A DNA stretch of 64,000 nt from Aquabacterium sp. J223. Its GTDB lineage: Bacteria > Pseudomonadota > Gammaproteobacteria > Burkholderiales > Burkholderiaceae_C. Each line of letters begins with the position of its first letter. Position 1 is the stretch's first letter. Positions 19,336-29,057 of the stretch are shown piece after piece. Location: the NCBI RefSeq assembly GCF_024666615.1, contig NZ_CP088297.1:4568501-4632500 (forward strand). The letters run 5' to 3'. The notes beneath the pieces were generated by a model. The model searched no databases. It was not told where the DNA came from and saw only the letters and a program-made list of their open reading frames with translations. A program made the translations under genes and the position numbers.

Positions 19336-21233
19336 GTGGAGGAGGTGGCCTCGGACCCTGCAGCATCGCCGCCGCGCATCAGCACGACGAACTCGTTGCG
19401 GCAGTCCTCGTCCGGGTCCCGCAGTCGGTAGTCGATCCGTGCGCCGTAACGCCCGCACAGCTCGCGGCAAATATACAGGCCGAGCCCGGTGCCGCGGCTG
19501 CGCGTCGAATAGAAGGGCTCGAAGAGGTAACGCTCCACCTCCGGTGCGATCGGCTCGCCGTCGCTGCGCACGGCCAGCCGCACCTGGCCGTCGTCGGCCC
19601 GGTCCAGCCGCAGGCGCACCGAGGCCGGCCGGCCGCTGGCATGGCGCAGGCCGTTGTCGAGCAGGTTGACCAGCACCCGGCGCAGGTGCTCGGGCTCGAA
19701 GCGCACCGGCAACGATTGCGACGGCCAGACGGCCTGCAGCGGGCTGCTGCCGTCGGCGGGCAGGCGGTGCGCACGCCGCCAGTCGTCGACCATCGCGGCC
19801 ACCGCCTCCCGGGCGTCGAAGACCACCGGCGCCGGCGGCACGCCGGGCGCCACCTCCATCACGTCGTCGACGATGCGCTTCAGCCGCTGCGCGTTCTCGC
19901 CCACCATGCGCGTGAGCAGGCGCTGGCCGTCGCTCAGCTCGTCTTCCTCCAGCAGTGCGTTGGCCTGGGTGATGGCGGCCAGCGGGTTGCGGATCTCGTG
20001 CGCGATGCCGGCCGACATGCGGCCCATGGCGGCCAGCTTGGCGTCGCGCGTGCGCGCCTGCACCAGGCGCAGGTCCTCCAGGAACAGCACCGCGAGCAGT
20101 TCGCCCGCCTGGCCGTCGGCGGCCCGCGTGCCCGGCGGGGTGAAGCGCAGGCGGGCGACCACCGTGCGCTGGCTGCCGCCGGCGAAGCGCAGCGGCACTT
20201 CGCGGCCGTCGGTCGGCCAGGCCCGGTCGTCGAAGGCCTGCTGCACGGCGTCGCGCAGCGCTCGCCAGGCCTCGCTGTCGTCCAGCGTGAACGGCGCCGG
20301 CGGCCACATGCCCGCCTCGCCGAGCAGCAGCCGGGCCGCCGGGTTGGCGGTGCGCACCCGGCTGCGCCGGTCGACCACCATCACGCCCTCGTGCATCTGC
20401 TCGATCACCAGGCGGTTGAGCTGTGCCTGCTGGCGCGCCAGCGCCATGCTGCCGCGCGCGGTGCGCTCCTCGCGGGCGAGACGGCCGGCCAGTTCGCCGG
20501 CCAGCAGCGTCAGCACGAAGAAGCCGATGCCGGCCAGGCCCGCCTGCGCCATCAGGGTGGCCACCTCGCCGCCTTCCTGCACACCGCGCCAGGCCACGCC
20601 CAGCAGCATCAGGGCCACGGCCGAGGCGGTGCCCAGCGCCAGCAGGCGCGGGCTCAGCACCCCGGCCATCAGCAGCGGCAGCACCAGCAGCGGCGTGTAG
20701 TTCAGCGCGCCCTGGCGCGACAGCAGGTGCAGCAGCGAGAAGGCCAGCAGGTCGACGCCGATGGTGGCCAGCCACGGTCCGCTGCCGGGACGTGCCATCG
20801 CGGCCGGCCGCACCCGGCCGCCGAAGCGCGGCAGCAGCCACAGCGCCAGCGCCTGCGCCGCATAGGCCACGCACAGCAGCGCGGAGACCGCGCTCGGCGT
20901 CGGGCTCAGCAGCCAGGCCAGGCCCTGCGCCAGCACCAGCGCCAGGCCCAGCCCGGCGCGGGCGGCGACGAAGGCGCGGTAGATGCGGTCGAAGCCGCCG
21001 CTGCCGCTCACCAGCCGACGCGCCTGGCGCGACAGGAAGCGGGTGTCCGCCTCGGCGGCCTGCCAGTCGGGCGAGAGCCGACTGCGGTCGTCGTCCTCGT
21101 CGCCGGACGCCAGCCAGGCGGTGTCGGCCGGCGAGCCGAAGCCAGGGACCTCCCAGGCCCGTGCGTCCTCGGCCCGCCGGCGCTCGGCGCGGCGGCGCTC
21201 GGCGCGCCGCAGGCGGTCCTCAGCGGCCGGCAT
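19332..21233 (-). CDS. pilS: Sensor histidine kinase, PilS-like
   Basis: 633 residues. After a charged N-terminal segment (about 1-70) there are about six membrane helices (about 80-260), then a PAS-like region ([18 protein letters not shown]), the H-box [20 protein letters not shown] and an ATPase domain with [12 protein letters not shown] and [13 protein letters not shown]. This architecture is that of PilS, the inner-membrane kinase of the PilSR system. The ATG at 21233 overlaps the preceding small gene by 14 bp. A further in-frame ATG exists 18 codons upstream. Confidence 0.92.
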
Positions 21234-21498
21234 CGGCGGCGCGGTGGGCCTCGCTGCAGTAGAGGCGCTCGGTCTGCGCGCCGACACCGGCGTCGACGGC
21301 CGGTGGCGGCGGCAGCGCCTCGTTGCGCGGCAGGTGCAGCCCGCAGTAGGCGCAGCGCACCATCGGCTGCGGGCCGCTCGGTGCCGCCGCCCTGTCGGCC
21401 GGCTGGGACCGCGGGGGTGGCGTGCGCGGCCCGCGCGCCTTGACCGTCCACCACCACCACAGCAGGCCGATGACCAGGACCCAGATCAGGTACTTCAT
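21220..21498 (-). CDS. PP0621-family small membrane protein with Cys motif
   Basis: 92 residues. MKYLIWVLVIGLLWWWWTVKA forms one N-terminal membrane helix. A soluble part has CAYCGLHLPRNEA and a later YCSEAHR, together a likely zinc-binding arrangement. The family is a conserved unknown that commonly sits between a CcsA-like gene and pilS in this lineage. It overlaps its upstream neighbour by ATGA and pilS by 14 bp, so it is translated as part of the operon. Confidence 0.85.
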   Translation of the reverse strand: MKYLIWVLVIGLLWWWWTVKARGPRTPPPRSQPADRAAAPSGPQPMVRCAYCGLHLPRNEALPPPPAVDAGVGAQTERLYCSEAHRAADAGR

Positions 21499-22340
21499 GC
21501 GGCCACCGTCCCCCGCTGCAGCAGCACCTCGAGCACGAAGCGCGAGCCGAGGTAGGCCAGGGCCAGCAGGCCGGCTCCGACGTAGAGCCAGCGCGTCGCG
21601 CGGCGGCCGCGCCAGCCCTGCCAGTGGCGGCCCACGATGAGGGCGGCGAACACCGCCCAGCCGAGCAGCGAGAACACCGTCTTGTGGTCCCAGCGCCAGT
21701 TGGCGCTGGCCCCGGCGCCGAGCAGCAGCGCCGCGGTGAGCACGACGAAGCCGGCCTCGACGAAGCGGAAGGTCAGCTTCTCCAGCCGCAGCAGCGGCAG
21801 CCCGAGCGGGCCGGCCGGCCCGCCCGCCGCCAGCGGCTGCAGCTGCCGGCCGCGCAGCTGGCCCTCGGCGCGGTCGAGCAGCCAGCCATGCAGCACCGCC
21901 GCGCCGAACAGCCCGTAGGAGGCGACGCCCAGCAGCCAGTGCAGCGGCAGCCAGGGGGAGGCCACCGGGTGCCGGTCGCCGGGAAAGGCCAGCGCCAGCA
22001 GCACCACCACGACCCCGAGCGCGGCCAGCACCCGGCGCACGCCGGGCAGCGGGAAGAAGCGGCTTTCCACCGCGTGCACGCCCAGCACCAGCCAGACCGT
22101 CACCGACAGCACCGGCGCGAAGCCGAAGCGCGGGCCCTGTCCCGGTTCGTCGAGTCCCGCGATGGCGCCCAGCCACACCAGCGCGTGCACCAGCCAGCCG
22201 ACGACCAGCGTCAGCGCCGCCACGCGGTGTCCGCCGGGGGCGCCTTCCGGCGCCAGCGCCGCGGCGGCGTAGGCCACCGCGGCCGCCAGGGCCAGCGCCT
22301 GCCACAGAGGGCCGGCGGCGGGACCGATCGATAGAATCAT
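21495..22340 (-). CDS. CcsA/YpjD-like inner-membrane protein
   Basis: 281 residues with about eight hydrophobic helices. It resembles the cytochrome c assembly protein family (CcsA/CcmC superfamily, E. coli YpjD type), with the conserved late segment GASANWRWDHKTVFSLLGW, whose histidine and tryptophans are typical. The specific role is not established for the YpjD branch. It is divergently arranged from ffh, with only 51 bp between the start codons, so both promoters share this gap. Confidence 0.86.
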   Translation of the reverse strand: MILSIGPAAGPLWQALALAAAVAYAAAALAPEGAPGGHRVAALTLVVGWLVHALVWLGAIAGLDEPGQGPRFGFAPVLSVTVWLVLGVHAVESRFFPLPGVRRVLAALGVVVVLLALAFPGDRHPVASPWLPLHWLLGVASYGLFGAAVLHGWLLDRAEGQLRGRQLQPLAAGGPAGPLGLPLLRLEKLTFRFVEAGFVVLTAALLLGAGASANWRWDHKTVFSLLGWAVFAALIVGRHWQGWRGRRATRWLYVGAGLLALAYLGSRFVLEVLLQRGTVAA

Positions 22341-22391
22341 CGAGTCGAGTTTAAGTGTTCCACCCCGGGGCGCGCCCGCACCTGCAGCCGC

Positions 22392-23756
22392 ATGGCATCC
22401 ACCCTCACCGACCGCCTTTCACGCCTCGTCAAGACGATGCGCGGCCAGGCCCGCATCACCGAAGACAACGTGCAGGACATGCTGCGCGAGGTGCGCATGG
22501 CGCTGCTGGAGGCCGACGTCGCGCTGCCGGTGGTGCGCGACTTCATCGCCCGCGTGAAGATGAAGGCGCTGGGCCAGGAGGTGGTGGGCTCGCTCAACCC
22601 GGGCCAGGTGCTGGTGGGCATCGTGCACAAGGAGCTGGCCGCGACCATCGGGGAAGGGGTCAGCGACCTCGACCTCGCCACCCAGCCGCCGGCCGTCATC
22701 CTCATGGCCGGCCTGCAGGGCGCGGGCAAGACCACCACCACCGCCAAGCTGGCCAAGCACCTGATCGAGCGCCGCCGCAAGAAGGTGCTCACCGTCTCGG
22801 CCGACGTCTACCGGCCGGCCGCCATCGAGCAGCTGAAGACGGTGACCCAGCAGGCGGGCGCGGAGTGGTTCCCGTCCGACGCCGGCCAGAAGCCGCGCGA
22901 CATCGCGCTGGCGGCGCTCGATTACGCGCGGCGCCACTACATCGACGTGCTGCTCGTCGACACCGCCGGCCGGCTGGCCATCGACGAGGCGCTGATGGCC
23001 GAGATCCGCGACCTGCACGCGGCCCTGAAGCCGATCGAGACGCTGTTCGTCGTCGACGCCATGCAGGGCCAGGACGCGGTCAACACCGCCAAGGCCTTCA
23101 GGGAAGCGCTGCCGCTGACCGGCATCGTGCTGACCAAGCTCGACGGCGACTCGCGCGGCGGCGCCGCGCTGTCGGTGCGGCAGGTCACCGGCGCCCCGAT
23201 CAAGTTCGCCGGCGTGAGCGAGAAGATCGACGGGCTGGAGGTGTTCGACGCCGAGCGCCATGCCGGTCGGGTGCTCGGCATGGGCGACATCGTCGCCCTT
23301 GTCGAGGAGGTGCAGAAGGGCGTCGACCTCCAGGCCGCGCAGAAGCTGGCCGACAAGGTCAAGTCCGGCGCCGGCTTCGACCTGGAGGACTTCCTTTCGC
23401 AGATCAGCCAGATGAAGAAGATGGGCGGGCTGTCCGGCCTGATGGACAAGCTGCCCAGCGAGATGCAGGCCAAGGCCGGCCAGGCCGACATGGACAAGGC
23501 CGAGCGCGACGTGCGCCGCATGGAGGGCATCATCCGCTCGATGACGCCGCTGGAGCGCCGCAAGCCGGAGCTGCTCAAGGCCAGCCGTAAGCGCCGCATC
23601 GCCGCCGGTGCCGGCGTGCAGGTGCAGGAGGTCAACCGCCTGCTCAACCAGTTCGAGCAGATGCAGACCATGATGAAGAAGATGAAGGGCGGCGGCCTGA
23701 TGAAGATGATGAAGCGCATGGGCGGCATGAAGGGCCTGCCCGGCATGGGTCGCTGA
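22392..23756 (+). CDS. ffh: Signal recognition particle protein (SRP54 GTPase)
   Basis: 454 residues, standard length. Ffh binds 4.5S RNA and signal sequences of nascent membrane proteins and delivers them to FtsY. The N domain is followed by G1 GLQGAGKTTTTAKLAKHL, DTAGRLAIDEALM (G3) and TKLDGDSRGGAAL (G4 region). The C-terminal M domain is methionine-rich, ending MGGMKGLPGMGR. FtsY, its receptor, lies 0.8 kb downstream on the opposite strand. Confidence 0.98.
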   Translation: MASTLTDRLSRLVKTMRGQARITEDNVQDMLREVRMALLEADVALPVVRDFIARVKMKALGQEVVGSLNPGQVLVGIVHKELAATIGEGVSDLDLATQPPAVILMAGLQGAGKTTTTAKLAKHLIERRRKKVLTVSADVYRPAAIEQLKTVTQQAGAEWFPSDAGQKPRDIALAALDYARRHYIDVLLVDTAGRLAIDEALMAEIRDLHAALKPIETLFVVDAMQGQDAVNTAKAFREALPLTGIVLTKLDGDSRGGAALSVRQVTGAPIKFAGVSEKIDGLEVFDAERHAGRVLGMGDIVALVEEVQKGVDLQAAQKLADKVKSGAGFDLEDFLSQISQMKKMGGLSGLMDKLPSEMQAKAGQADMDKAERDVRRMEGIIRSMTPLERRKPELLKASRKRRIAAGAGVQVQEVNRLLNQFEQMQTMMKKMKGGGLMKMMKRMGGMKGLPGMGR

Positions 23757-23847
23757 ACGCAGGCCCCATCGCCTCCGGTTGCGACCGGACACCTTGACGG
23801 GCGCGCGCCTTGCCGCAACGCCCCGGGGTTGTTGTAGACCCCCCACC

Positions 23848-24516
23848 ATGACGCCCTCCCCGCTGTTGTCGATCGCCTGGCCCTGGTGGCTGGCCGGCCT
23901 GGTCCTGCTGCTGCTGGTCGCCGCGTGGGCCTGGCGGCGCGGGGGCGCCAGGCCGGCCGACGAACGGGGCCCGGCGCTCGACACGGTGGCCGACTGGCCG
24001 CCCACCGCGACCCCGCTGCTGCACCCGGTCGAACGCCAGGCCTTCGACCTGCTGCGGCGCGCCCTGCCCGATCACCGCATCCTGGCCCAGGTGCCGCTGG
24101 CGCGCTTCCTGCGCGTGCCGACCCGGCAGTCCTACGCCCGCTGGATGGGGCGGGTGGGCCGGCTCAACGCCGACCTGCTGGTGTGCTCGCCATCGTTCCA
24201 GGTGCTGGCGGTGGTGGAGCTGCAACCGGCGCGGCCCAGCGCCCGCGCCGAGATGCGGCTGGCGCGCATGCAGCGGGTGCTGAAGGCCGCCGGCATCCCG
24301 GTGTTCGTGTGGCCGGACGACCCGCTGCCGGCCATCGACTCGGTGCGCGGGCTGCTCGGCCTGCCCGAGCCGGCAGGCGGCGTCGACGCGCCGCGCACCA
24401 CGCCGGGCGCCCTGCCCGACGACGACCGCTTCAACGCGGCCCCGCGCGAGGCCCGGCCCTCCACCTGGTTCGACGACTTCGACGACGAGCCGAGCCTGCC
24501 GCGCGACAAGGGTTGA
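23848..24516 (+). CDS. Membrane-anchored DUF2726 protein
   Basis: 222 residues from the ATG at 23848. One membrane helix (about 9-30, WWLAGLVLLLLVAAWAW) is followed by a DUF2726-type domain with LLRRALPDHRILAQVPLARF, LVCSPSFQVLAVVEL and IPVFVWPDDPLPAI. DUF2726 has a nuclease-like fold in some members, but activity is not demonstrated and I do not assert it. The tail is acidic. It converges with ftsY, whose stop is 9 bp away. Confidence 0.8.
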   Translation: MTPSPLLSIAWPWWLAGLVLLLLVAAWAWRRGGARPADERGPALDTVADWPPTATPLLHPVERQAFDLLRRALPDHRILAQVPLARFLRVPTRQSYARWMGRVGRLNADLLVCSPSFQVLAVVELQPARPSARAEMRLARMQRVLKAAGIPVFVWPDDPLPAIDSVRGLLGLPEPAGGVDAPRTTPGALPDDDRFNAAPREARPSTWFDDFDDEPSLPRDKG

Positions 24517-24525
24517 TGCGAGCCG

Positions 24526-25891
24526 CTACGACAGCAGTGCGGCGGCGAACTCGGCGGCGTCGAAGGTCTGCAGGTCCTCCAGCTTCTCGCCGACGCCGAT
24601 GAAGTAGACCGGCACCGGCCCGCCGGCGCGTTCGCGGCCCCACAGCGCGATGGCGGCCAGCACGCCGCCCTTGGCCGTGCCGTCGAGCTTGGTCACCACC
24701 AGGCCGGTGAGCTGAAGCGCGTCGTCGAAGGCCTTCACCTGCGCCAGCGCGTTCTGGCCGGTGTTGCCGTCGACCACCAGCAGCACCTCGTGCGGCGCCG
24801 TGGCGTCGGCCTTGTTGATGACACGGCGGATCTTCTTCAGCTCCTCCATCAGGTGAAGCTGGGTGGGCAGGCGCCCGGCGGTGTCGGCGATCACCACGTC
24901 GCAGCCGCGCGCCTTGCCCGCGGTCACCGCGTCGAAGGTCACCGCCGCCGGGTCGCCGCCTTCCTGGCTGACGATCTCGACGCGGTTGCGGTCGGCCCAC
25001 ACCGCGAGCTGTTCCTTGGCCGCCGCGCGGAAGGTGTCGGCGGCGGCCAGCAGCACCTTCTGCTCGGCCTGCGCGAGGTGGCGCGTGAGCTTGCCGATGG
25101 TGGTCGTCTTGCCGGCGCCGTTGACGCCGGCGACCATCACCACGGTGGGCGTGTGCTCGCCCACCACCAGGCCCTTCTCCAGCGGCCGCAGCAGGTCGGC
25201 GATCGCCTCGGCGAGCAGGCCCTTCACCGCCGCGGGGTCGGTGGCGCGCGCCTCCTTCACCCGGCGGCGCAGGTCGTCGAGCAGGTAGGCCGTCGCCTTG
25301 ACGCCGGCGTCGGCCATCAGCAGCGCGGCCTCGAGTTCCTCATACAGCGACTCGTCGATCTGCGTGCCGGTGAACACCTGCGCGATGTTGGAGCCCGTCT
25401 TGCGCAGGCCGTCGCGCAGGCGCGAGAACCAGCCGGCGCGCTCGACGACGGGCGCCGGCGGCGACGGGGACGCTGGCTCAGGCTCCGGCTCGGTGTCCTG
25501 CACGGGCGCGGATTCGGCCTCGCGCTCAAGCGCGGCCTCGACCTCCTCCGGCACGGCGGCCAGGGCGGCGGCCTCCAGTTCGGCGTCGGACAACGCCGGC
25601 AGCGGCTCGGGCTCGGGCACGAGCGACGGCACGGAGGCCTGCGCGGGCGGCTCGGTCTCGACCGTCGGCGCATCGGCCGACGCGGGGGGCGGCGGACGGC
25701 GAGGGCGTGTTGCGTCGCCAGAACTGCCAGGCCGGCGGCGGCGCGGGCGCGTCGGCCGCGGGCAGCGGCGCCGGCTCGGCGGCCGATGCTGAGGCGGTGG
25801 GGGGCTGCGTGGCGTCGGGGTCGGACGGCCGCGGCGACGGCGCGGTCTCGGGCGGCGCAGGAACCGCCTTTTTCTTGAAGAAGCTGAACAT
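24526..25891 (-). CDS. ftsY: Signal recognition particle receptor FtsY, with an apparent +1 frameshift
   Basis: FtsY is the membrane-associated SRP GTPase that docks Ffh. The start MFSFFKKKAVPAPPE at 25891 is typical of the family. The acidic Ala/Pro/Glu linker then leaves frame at a run of six G on the plus strand (25684-25689). Removing one base joins it to the frame that encodes the NG domain: GVNGAGKTTTIGKL (G1), ADTFRAAAKEQL, ADTAGRLPTQ (G3) and TKLDGTAKGG. The restored protein has 454 residues. The NG domain is intact, so a base-calling error is the likely cause. A GTG or internal start could also produce an NG-only form. Confidence 0.92.
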
Positions 25892-25936
25892 CGGGCAGGG
25901 GTGGAGCCGGTGCGGTGCGAGGACCCGACGCTTGGC

Positions 25937-25942
25937 TATAAT
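25937..25942 (+). promoter_or_regulatory. -10 element (TATAAT) of the tRNA-Met gene
   Basis: A perfect TATAAT lies 11 bp before the mature tRNA 5' end, giving a predicted start near 25949. No good -35 is evident. Confidence 0.6.
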
Positions 25943-25953
25943 GGCCGGCTGTA

Positions 25954-26030
<77 letters not shown>

Positions 26031-26037
26031 GACATCA

Positions 26038-26077
26038 AGCCCCGTGCAGCCCATGCGATGGCCGCACGGGGCTTTTT
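26038..26077 (+). terminator. Rho-independent terminator after tRNA-Met
   Basis: AGCCCCGTGC (26038-26047) pairs perfectly with GCACGGGGCT (26064-26073) and is followed by five T. It ends the tRNA transcript 8 bp after the CCA. Confidence 0.88.
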
Positions 26078-26098
26078 CATGGCCCGCTCGTCGGCGTC

Positions 26099-27538
26099 TC
26101 AGGCGCTGTTCAGCGGCGGCGCGATCTCTTCCAGCGACCGACGCTCGGCGTCCACGCCCCAGCGCCAGGCGATGGCCGCGGCGACGAGCACCAGCGCCGC
26201 GCCGATGGCGTAGCCGATGAAGACGTTGGACCGGTCGCCCGAGGCGATGAGCGCGCCGAACAGCGCCGGCGCCGCGAAGCCCCCGGCCAACGTGCCGACG
26301 GCATAGCACAGCGAGATGGCCAGCGCCCGCATCTCCAGCGGGAACACCTCGCTGACCGTGAGGTAGGCCGAGCTGGCCGCCGCCGAGGCGAGGAAGAACA
26401 CCGCCGACCAGGCCAGCGTCTGCCCCAGCGCGTCCAGCGTGCCGGCGACGAAGCCCGCGCCGGTGAGCAGCAGGCCGACGCCGGACAGCGCGTAGGTCGT
26501 GGCGATCATGACCCGCCGTCCCCAGCGGTCGAACAGCGGCCCGAGCAGCAGCGGGCCGAGGAAGTTGCCGGCGGCGAAGGGCAGGATGTACCAGCCCACC
26601 CGCTCGGCCGGCACGCCGTAGAAGCGCGTCAGCACCAGCGAGTAGGTGAAGAAGATGGCGTTGTAGAAGAAGGCCTGCGACAGCATCAGCGACAGCACCA
26701 CCGCGCTGCGTTGCGGGTAGCGCCGCAGCAGCACCGCCGCCACCTCGCGCAGGCTGGGCAGGCGGCGTTCGACGTAGCGCACCTGGCCCTGCGCCGGCAC
26801 CGGCGGCAGCGGCCGGCCATGCTCGGCACGCACCTCGGCCTCGATGCCCCGCAGCAGCCGCTCGGCCTCGTCGCCGCGGCCGTGCGCGAGCAGCCAGCGC
26901 GGGCTCTCGGGCACGTGGCGGCGCAGCAGCAGGATGGCCAGCGACATCACCGCGCCGAGCGCGAAGCCGGCGCGCCAGCCCCACTCGGGGCCCAGCACCC
27001 GCGCGTCGAGCACCACCAGGCTGAGCACCGCGCCCAGCGCCGCGCCGAGCCAGAAGCTGCCGTTGATGGCCAGGTTCACGCGGCCCCGCACCCGCGCCGG
27101 GATGAGCTCGTCGATGGCCGAGTTGATGGCCGCGTACTCGCCGCCGATGCCCAGCCCGGTGGCGAAGCGGCACAGCGCGAAGAAGGCGAAGTTCAAGCTG
27201 AAGGCGGTGGCCACGGTCGCCATCATGTAGACCGCCAGCGTCGCCATGAAGAGGCGCTTGCGGCCCAGCCGGTCGGCCATGCGGCCGAAGACCAGCGCGC
27301 CCAGCACCGCGCCGGCCACGTACAGCGACCCGGCCCAGCCCACCTGGGCGGCGGTCAGGCCCAGCGTGTCGTCGCGCTCAAGCACGCTGCCGAGCGAGCC
27401 GACAATGGTCACCTCCAACCCGTCGAGCACCCAGGCGACGCCCAGGGCCAGCACCACCCGCCAATGCCAGCGCGACCAGGGCAGGCGGTCCAGGCGGGCG
27501 GGGATGTCGCTGGCGGTGGGCAGTGGCGAAGCGGCCAT
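26099..27538 (-). CDS. MFS transporter, metabolite:H+ symporter type
   Basis: 479 residues with about 12 membrane helices and a central cytoplasmic loop (about 225-265). The first helix carries [15 protein letters not shown]; the loop 2-3 signature [13 protein letters not shown] and the sugar-porter-like [17 protein letters not shown] with PESPRWLL are visible. These place it in the SP/AAHS-like branch that moves organic acids, aromatic acids or sugars with protons. The substrate cannot be inferred. It is transcribed alone, with crcB divergent from it. Confidence 0.88.
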   Translation of the reverse strand: MAASPLPTASDIPARLDRLPWSRWHWRVVLALGVAWVLDGLEVTIVGSLGSVLERDDTLGLTAAQVGWAGSLYVAGAVLGALVFGRMADRLGRKRLFMATLAVYMMATVATAFSLNFAFFALCRFATGLGIGGEYAAINSAIDELIPARVRGRVNLAINGSFWLGAALGAVLSLVVLDARVLGPEWGWRAGFALGAVMSLAILLLRRHVPESPRWLLAHGRGDEAERLLRGIEAEVRAEHGRPLPPVPAQGQVRYVERRLPSLREVAAVLLRRYPQRSAVVLSLMLSQAFFYNAIFFTYSLVLTRFYGVPAERVGWYILPFAAGNFLGPLLLGPLFDRWGRRVMIATTYALSGVGLLLTGAGFVAGTLDALGQTLAWSAVFFLASAAASSAYLTVSEVFPLEMRALAISLCYAVGTLAGGFAAPALFGALIASGDRSNVFIGYAIGAALVLVAAAIAWRWGVDAERRSLEEIAPPLNSA

Positions 27539-27653
27539 CGGAGGGCGCGAAGCGGCGGTGCCGCGACCCAGCCAGCGCCATGCCCATCGACCGGCGGTCC
27601 CACCCGGGCCGCAGGCCGGCTATCGTTGCCACCTCACCACCCTCCACCGCCCC

Positions 27654-28049
27654 ATGGCCTCCTCGGTCTTCGCCATCGGCCTCGGTGCCGCCCTCGGCGC
27701 GCTGCTGCGCTGGGCGCTCTCGCTGCGTCTCAACGGGCTGTGGCCGGCGCTGCCGCTGGGCACGCTCGCCGCCAACCTCGTCGGCGGCTACCTGGTCGGC
27801 GTGGCGGTGGGGGTCTTCGCGCAGCACCCCGGCCTGTCGCCGCTGTGGCGGCTGTTCCTCGTCACCGGCTTCCTCGGCGGGCTGACCACCTTCTCCACCT
27901 TCTCGGCCGAGGTGGTCGATGCGCTGACCGACGGCCGCACCGGCGCGGCCGTGCTCGCCGTGGCGCTGCACCTGGGCGGCAGCCTGGCGCTGACCCTGCT
28001 CGGCATCGCCACCGTGGGCCTGTGGCGCGGTGTGTCGGCGTCGGGCTGA
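27654..28049 (+). CDS. crcB: Fluoride exporter CrcB/Fluc
   Basis: 131 residues with four membrane helices. The family signature [14 protein letters not shown], with the Phe-rich fluoride path, lies near residues 72-85, and NLVGGYLVG contains the conserved asparagine of helix 2. CrcB forms dual-topology dimeric F- channels in the inner membrane. I looked for a fluoride riboswitch upstream and see none. A possible -10 (TATCGT) lies about 28 bp before the ATG. Confidence 0.94.
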   Translation: MASSVFAIGLGAALGALLRWALSLRLNGLWPALPLGTLAANLVGGYLVGVAVGVFAQHPGLSPLWRLFLVTGFLGGLTTFSTFSAEVVDALTDGRTGAAVLAVALHLGGSLALTLLGIATVGLWRGVSASG

Positions 28050-28088
28050 ACGCTTCAGCACGAGGTCTCGGCGGCCGATAACCCATTG

Positions 28089-28588
28089 ATGATCCCCGCC
28101 CCGATTCCCCCGACGATGCACGGCGCCTGCAGGCGCTGCGCGAGCTGATGGTGCTGGACACGCCCCCCGAGGAACGCTTCGACCGCATCGCGCGCTTCGC
28201 CGCCGACGAGTTCGGCGTGCCCATCGCCCTGGTCAGCCTGGTCGACGAGCACCGGCAGTGGCTGAAGGCGCGGGTGGGCCTCGACGTCTGCGAGACGGCG
28301 CGCGACATCTCCTTCTGCGGCCACGCGGTGGTGCAGGACGACGTGCTCGTGGTCGAGGACGCACGCACCGACGCCCGCTTCGCCGACAACCCGTTGGTCA
28401 CCGGTGCCCCGCACATCCGCTTCTACGCCGGCGCGCCGCTCGCGCTGCCCGGCGGCCAGCGGGTGGGCACGCTGTGCCTGATCGACACCCGTCCGCGGCG
28501 TCTGGACGCGCACGACCTGGAGATCCTCGCGTCGCTGCGGCGGCTGGTGGTGGAGGAACTGCTCGGCCGGTCGGAGGACCGGGCATGA
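28089..28588 (+). CDS. GAF-domain sensory protein, with an apparent -1 frameshift near its start
   Basis: A single GAF domain of about 166 residues. The main frame includes ELMVLDTPPEERFDRIARFA, VSLVDEHRQWLKARVGLD, RDISFCGHAV and GQRVGTLCLIDTRPRRL, hallmarks of the GAF proteins that often precede GGDEF or kinase domains. In this frame the first ATG is at 28148, which would cut off conserved residues. Starting at the ATG at 28089 gives MIPAPIPP, and one added C in CCCCC (28107-28111) joins it to DDARRLQALRE, matching the usual family N-terminus. No output domain is present. Ligand is unknown. Confidence 0.75.
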
Positions 28589-28646
28589 GCGCGCCGGCCC
28601 GCCCCCGAGTGCGACCTCCGCAGCGCATGGCGCGGAGGGCAGTCCA

Positions 28647-29057
28647 GTGACCGCCGGTCCCTCCCGGCCGAAGCTGGCGCTGCTCATCGTCGAGTCGCAG
28701 TTCGTCATGCGCCGCACGCTGGTCTACACCGTGCAGGAGCTGCAACTGGCCGACGTCACCGACGCCACCAACGTCGAGCTGGGCCGACGGCAGCTCGAAC
28801 TCCGGCCCTTCCACCTGCTGATCATCGACGTCGACCCGCCGCTGCCGGTGCTGGACCTGATCGACGACATCCGGGCCGGCAGGACCGCCAGCCGACCCGA
28901 CCTGCGCATCATCGCGACGCTGCCGCAGCCCCATGCGGCCACCGAGCAGCGGCTGCACGAGCTGCGGGTCACCGACCTGCTGCGCAAGCCCTACCGGGCC
29001 AAGGACGTGCTGAACGCGCTGGCCCGGCCGCGGACGGTGGCGCCACAGCCGGCCTGA
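28647..29057 (+). CDS. Stand-alone CheY-like receiver domain protein
   Basis: 136 residues from a GTG. It shows the receiver fold: LALLIVESQ (acidic site reduced to Glu-Ser), the phosphoacceptor strand LLIIDVDPPLPVLDL, and LLRKPYRAKDV with the conserved Lys-Pro. The acidic pair near the N-terminus is degenerate, so phosphorylation is uncertain. It follows the GAF gene by 58 bp and may work with it. It converges with the beta-barrel gene; the stop codons are adjacent. Confidence 0.75.
   Translation: MTAGPSRPKLALLIVESQFVMRRTLVYTVQELQLADVTDATNVELGRRQLELRPFHLLIIDVDPPLPVLDLIDDIRAGRTASRPDLRIIATLPQPHAATEQRLHELRVTDLLRKPYRAKDVLNALARPRTVAPQPA

Noticed and set aside
23757-23847. Terminator after ffh (TCCGGT-TGCG-ACCGGA)
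   Set aside because: The 6-bp stem has no following T-run, so support is insufficient.
26099-27538. Signs of recent horizontal transfer around the MFS gene next to tRNA-Met
   Set aside because: There is no integrase, no repeat of the tRNA 3' end and no visible shift in base composition.
27539-27653. Fluoride riboswitch upstream of crcB
   Set aside because: I looked for the conserved riboswitch core in the 115-bp gap and found no matching motif or pseudoknot.
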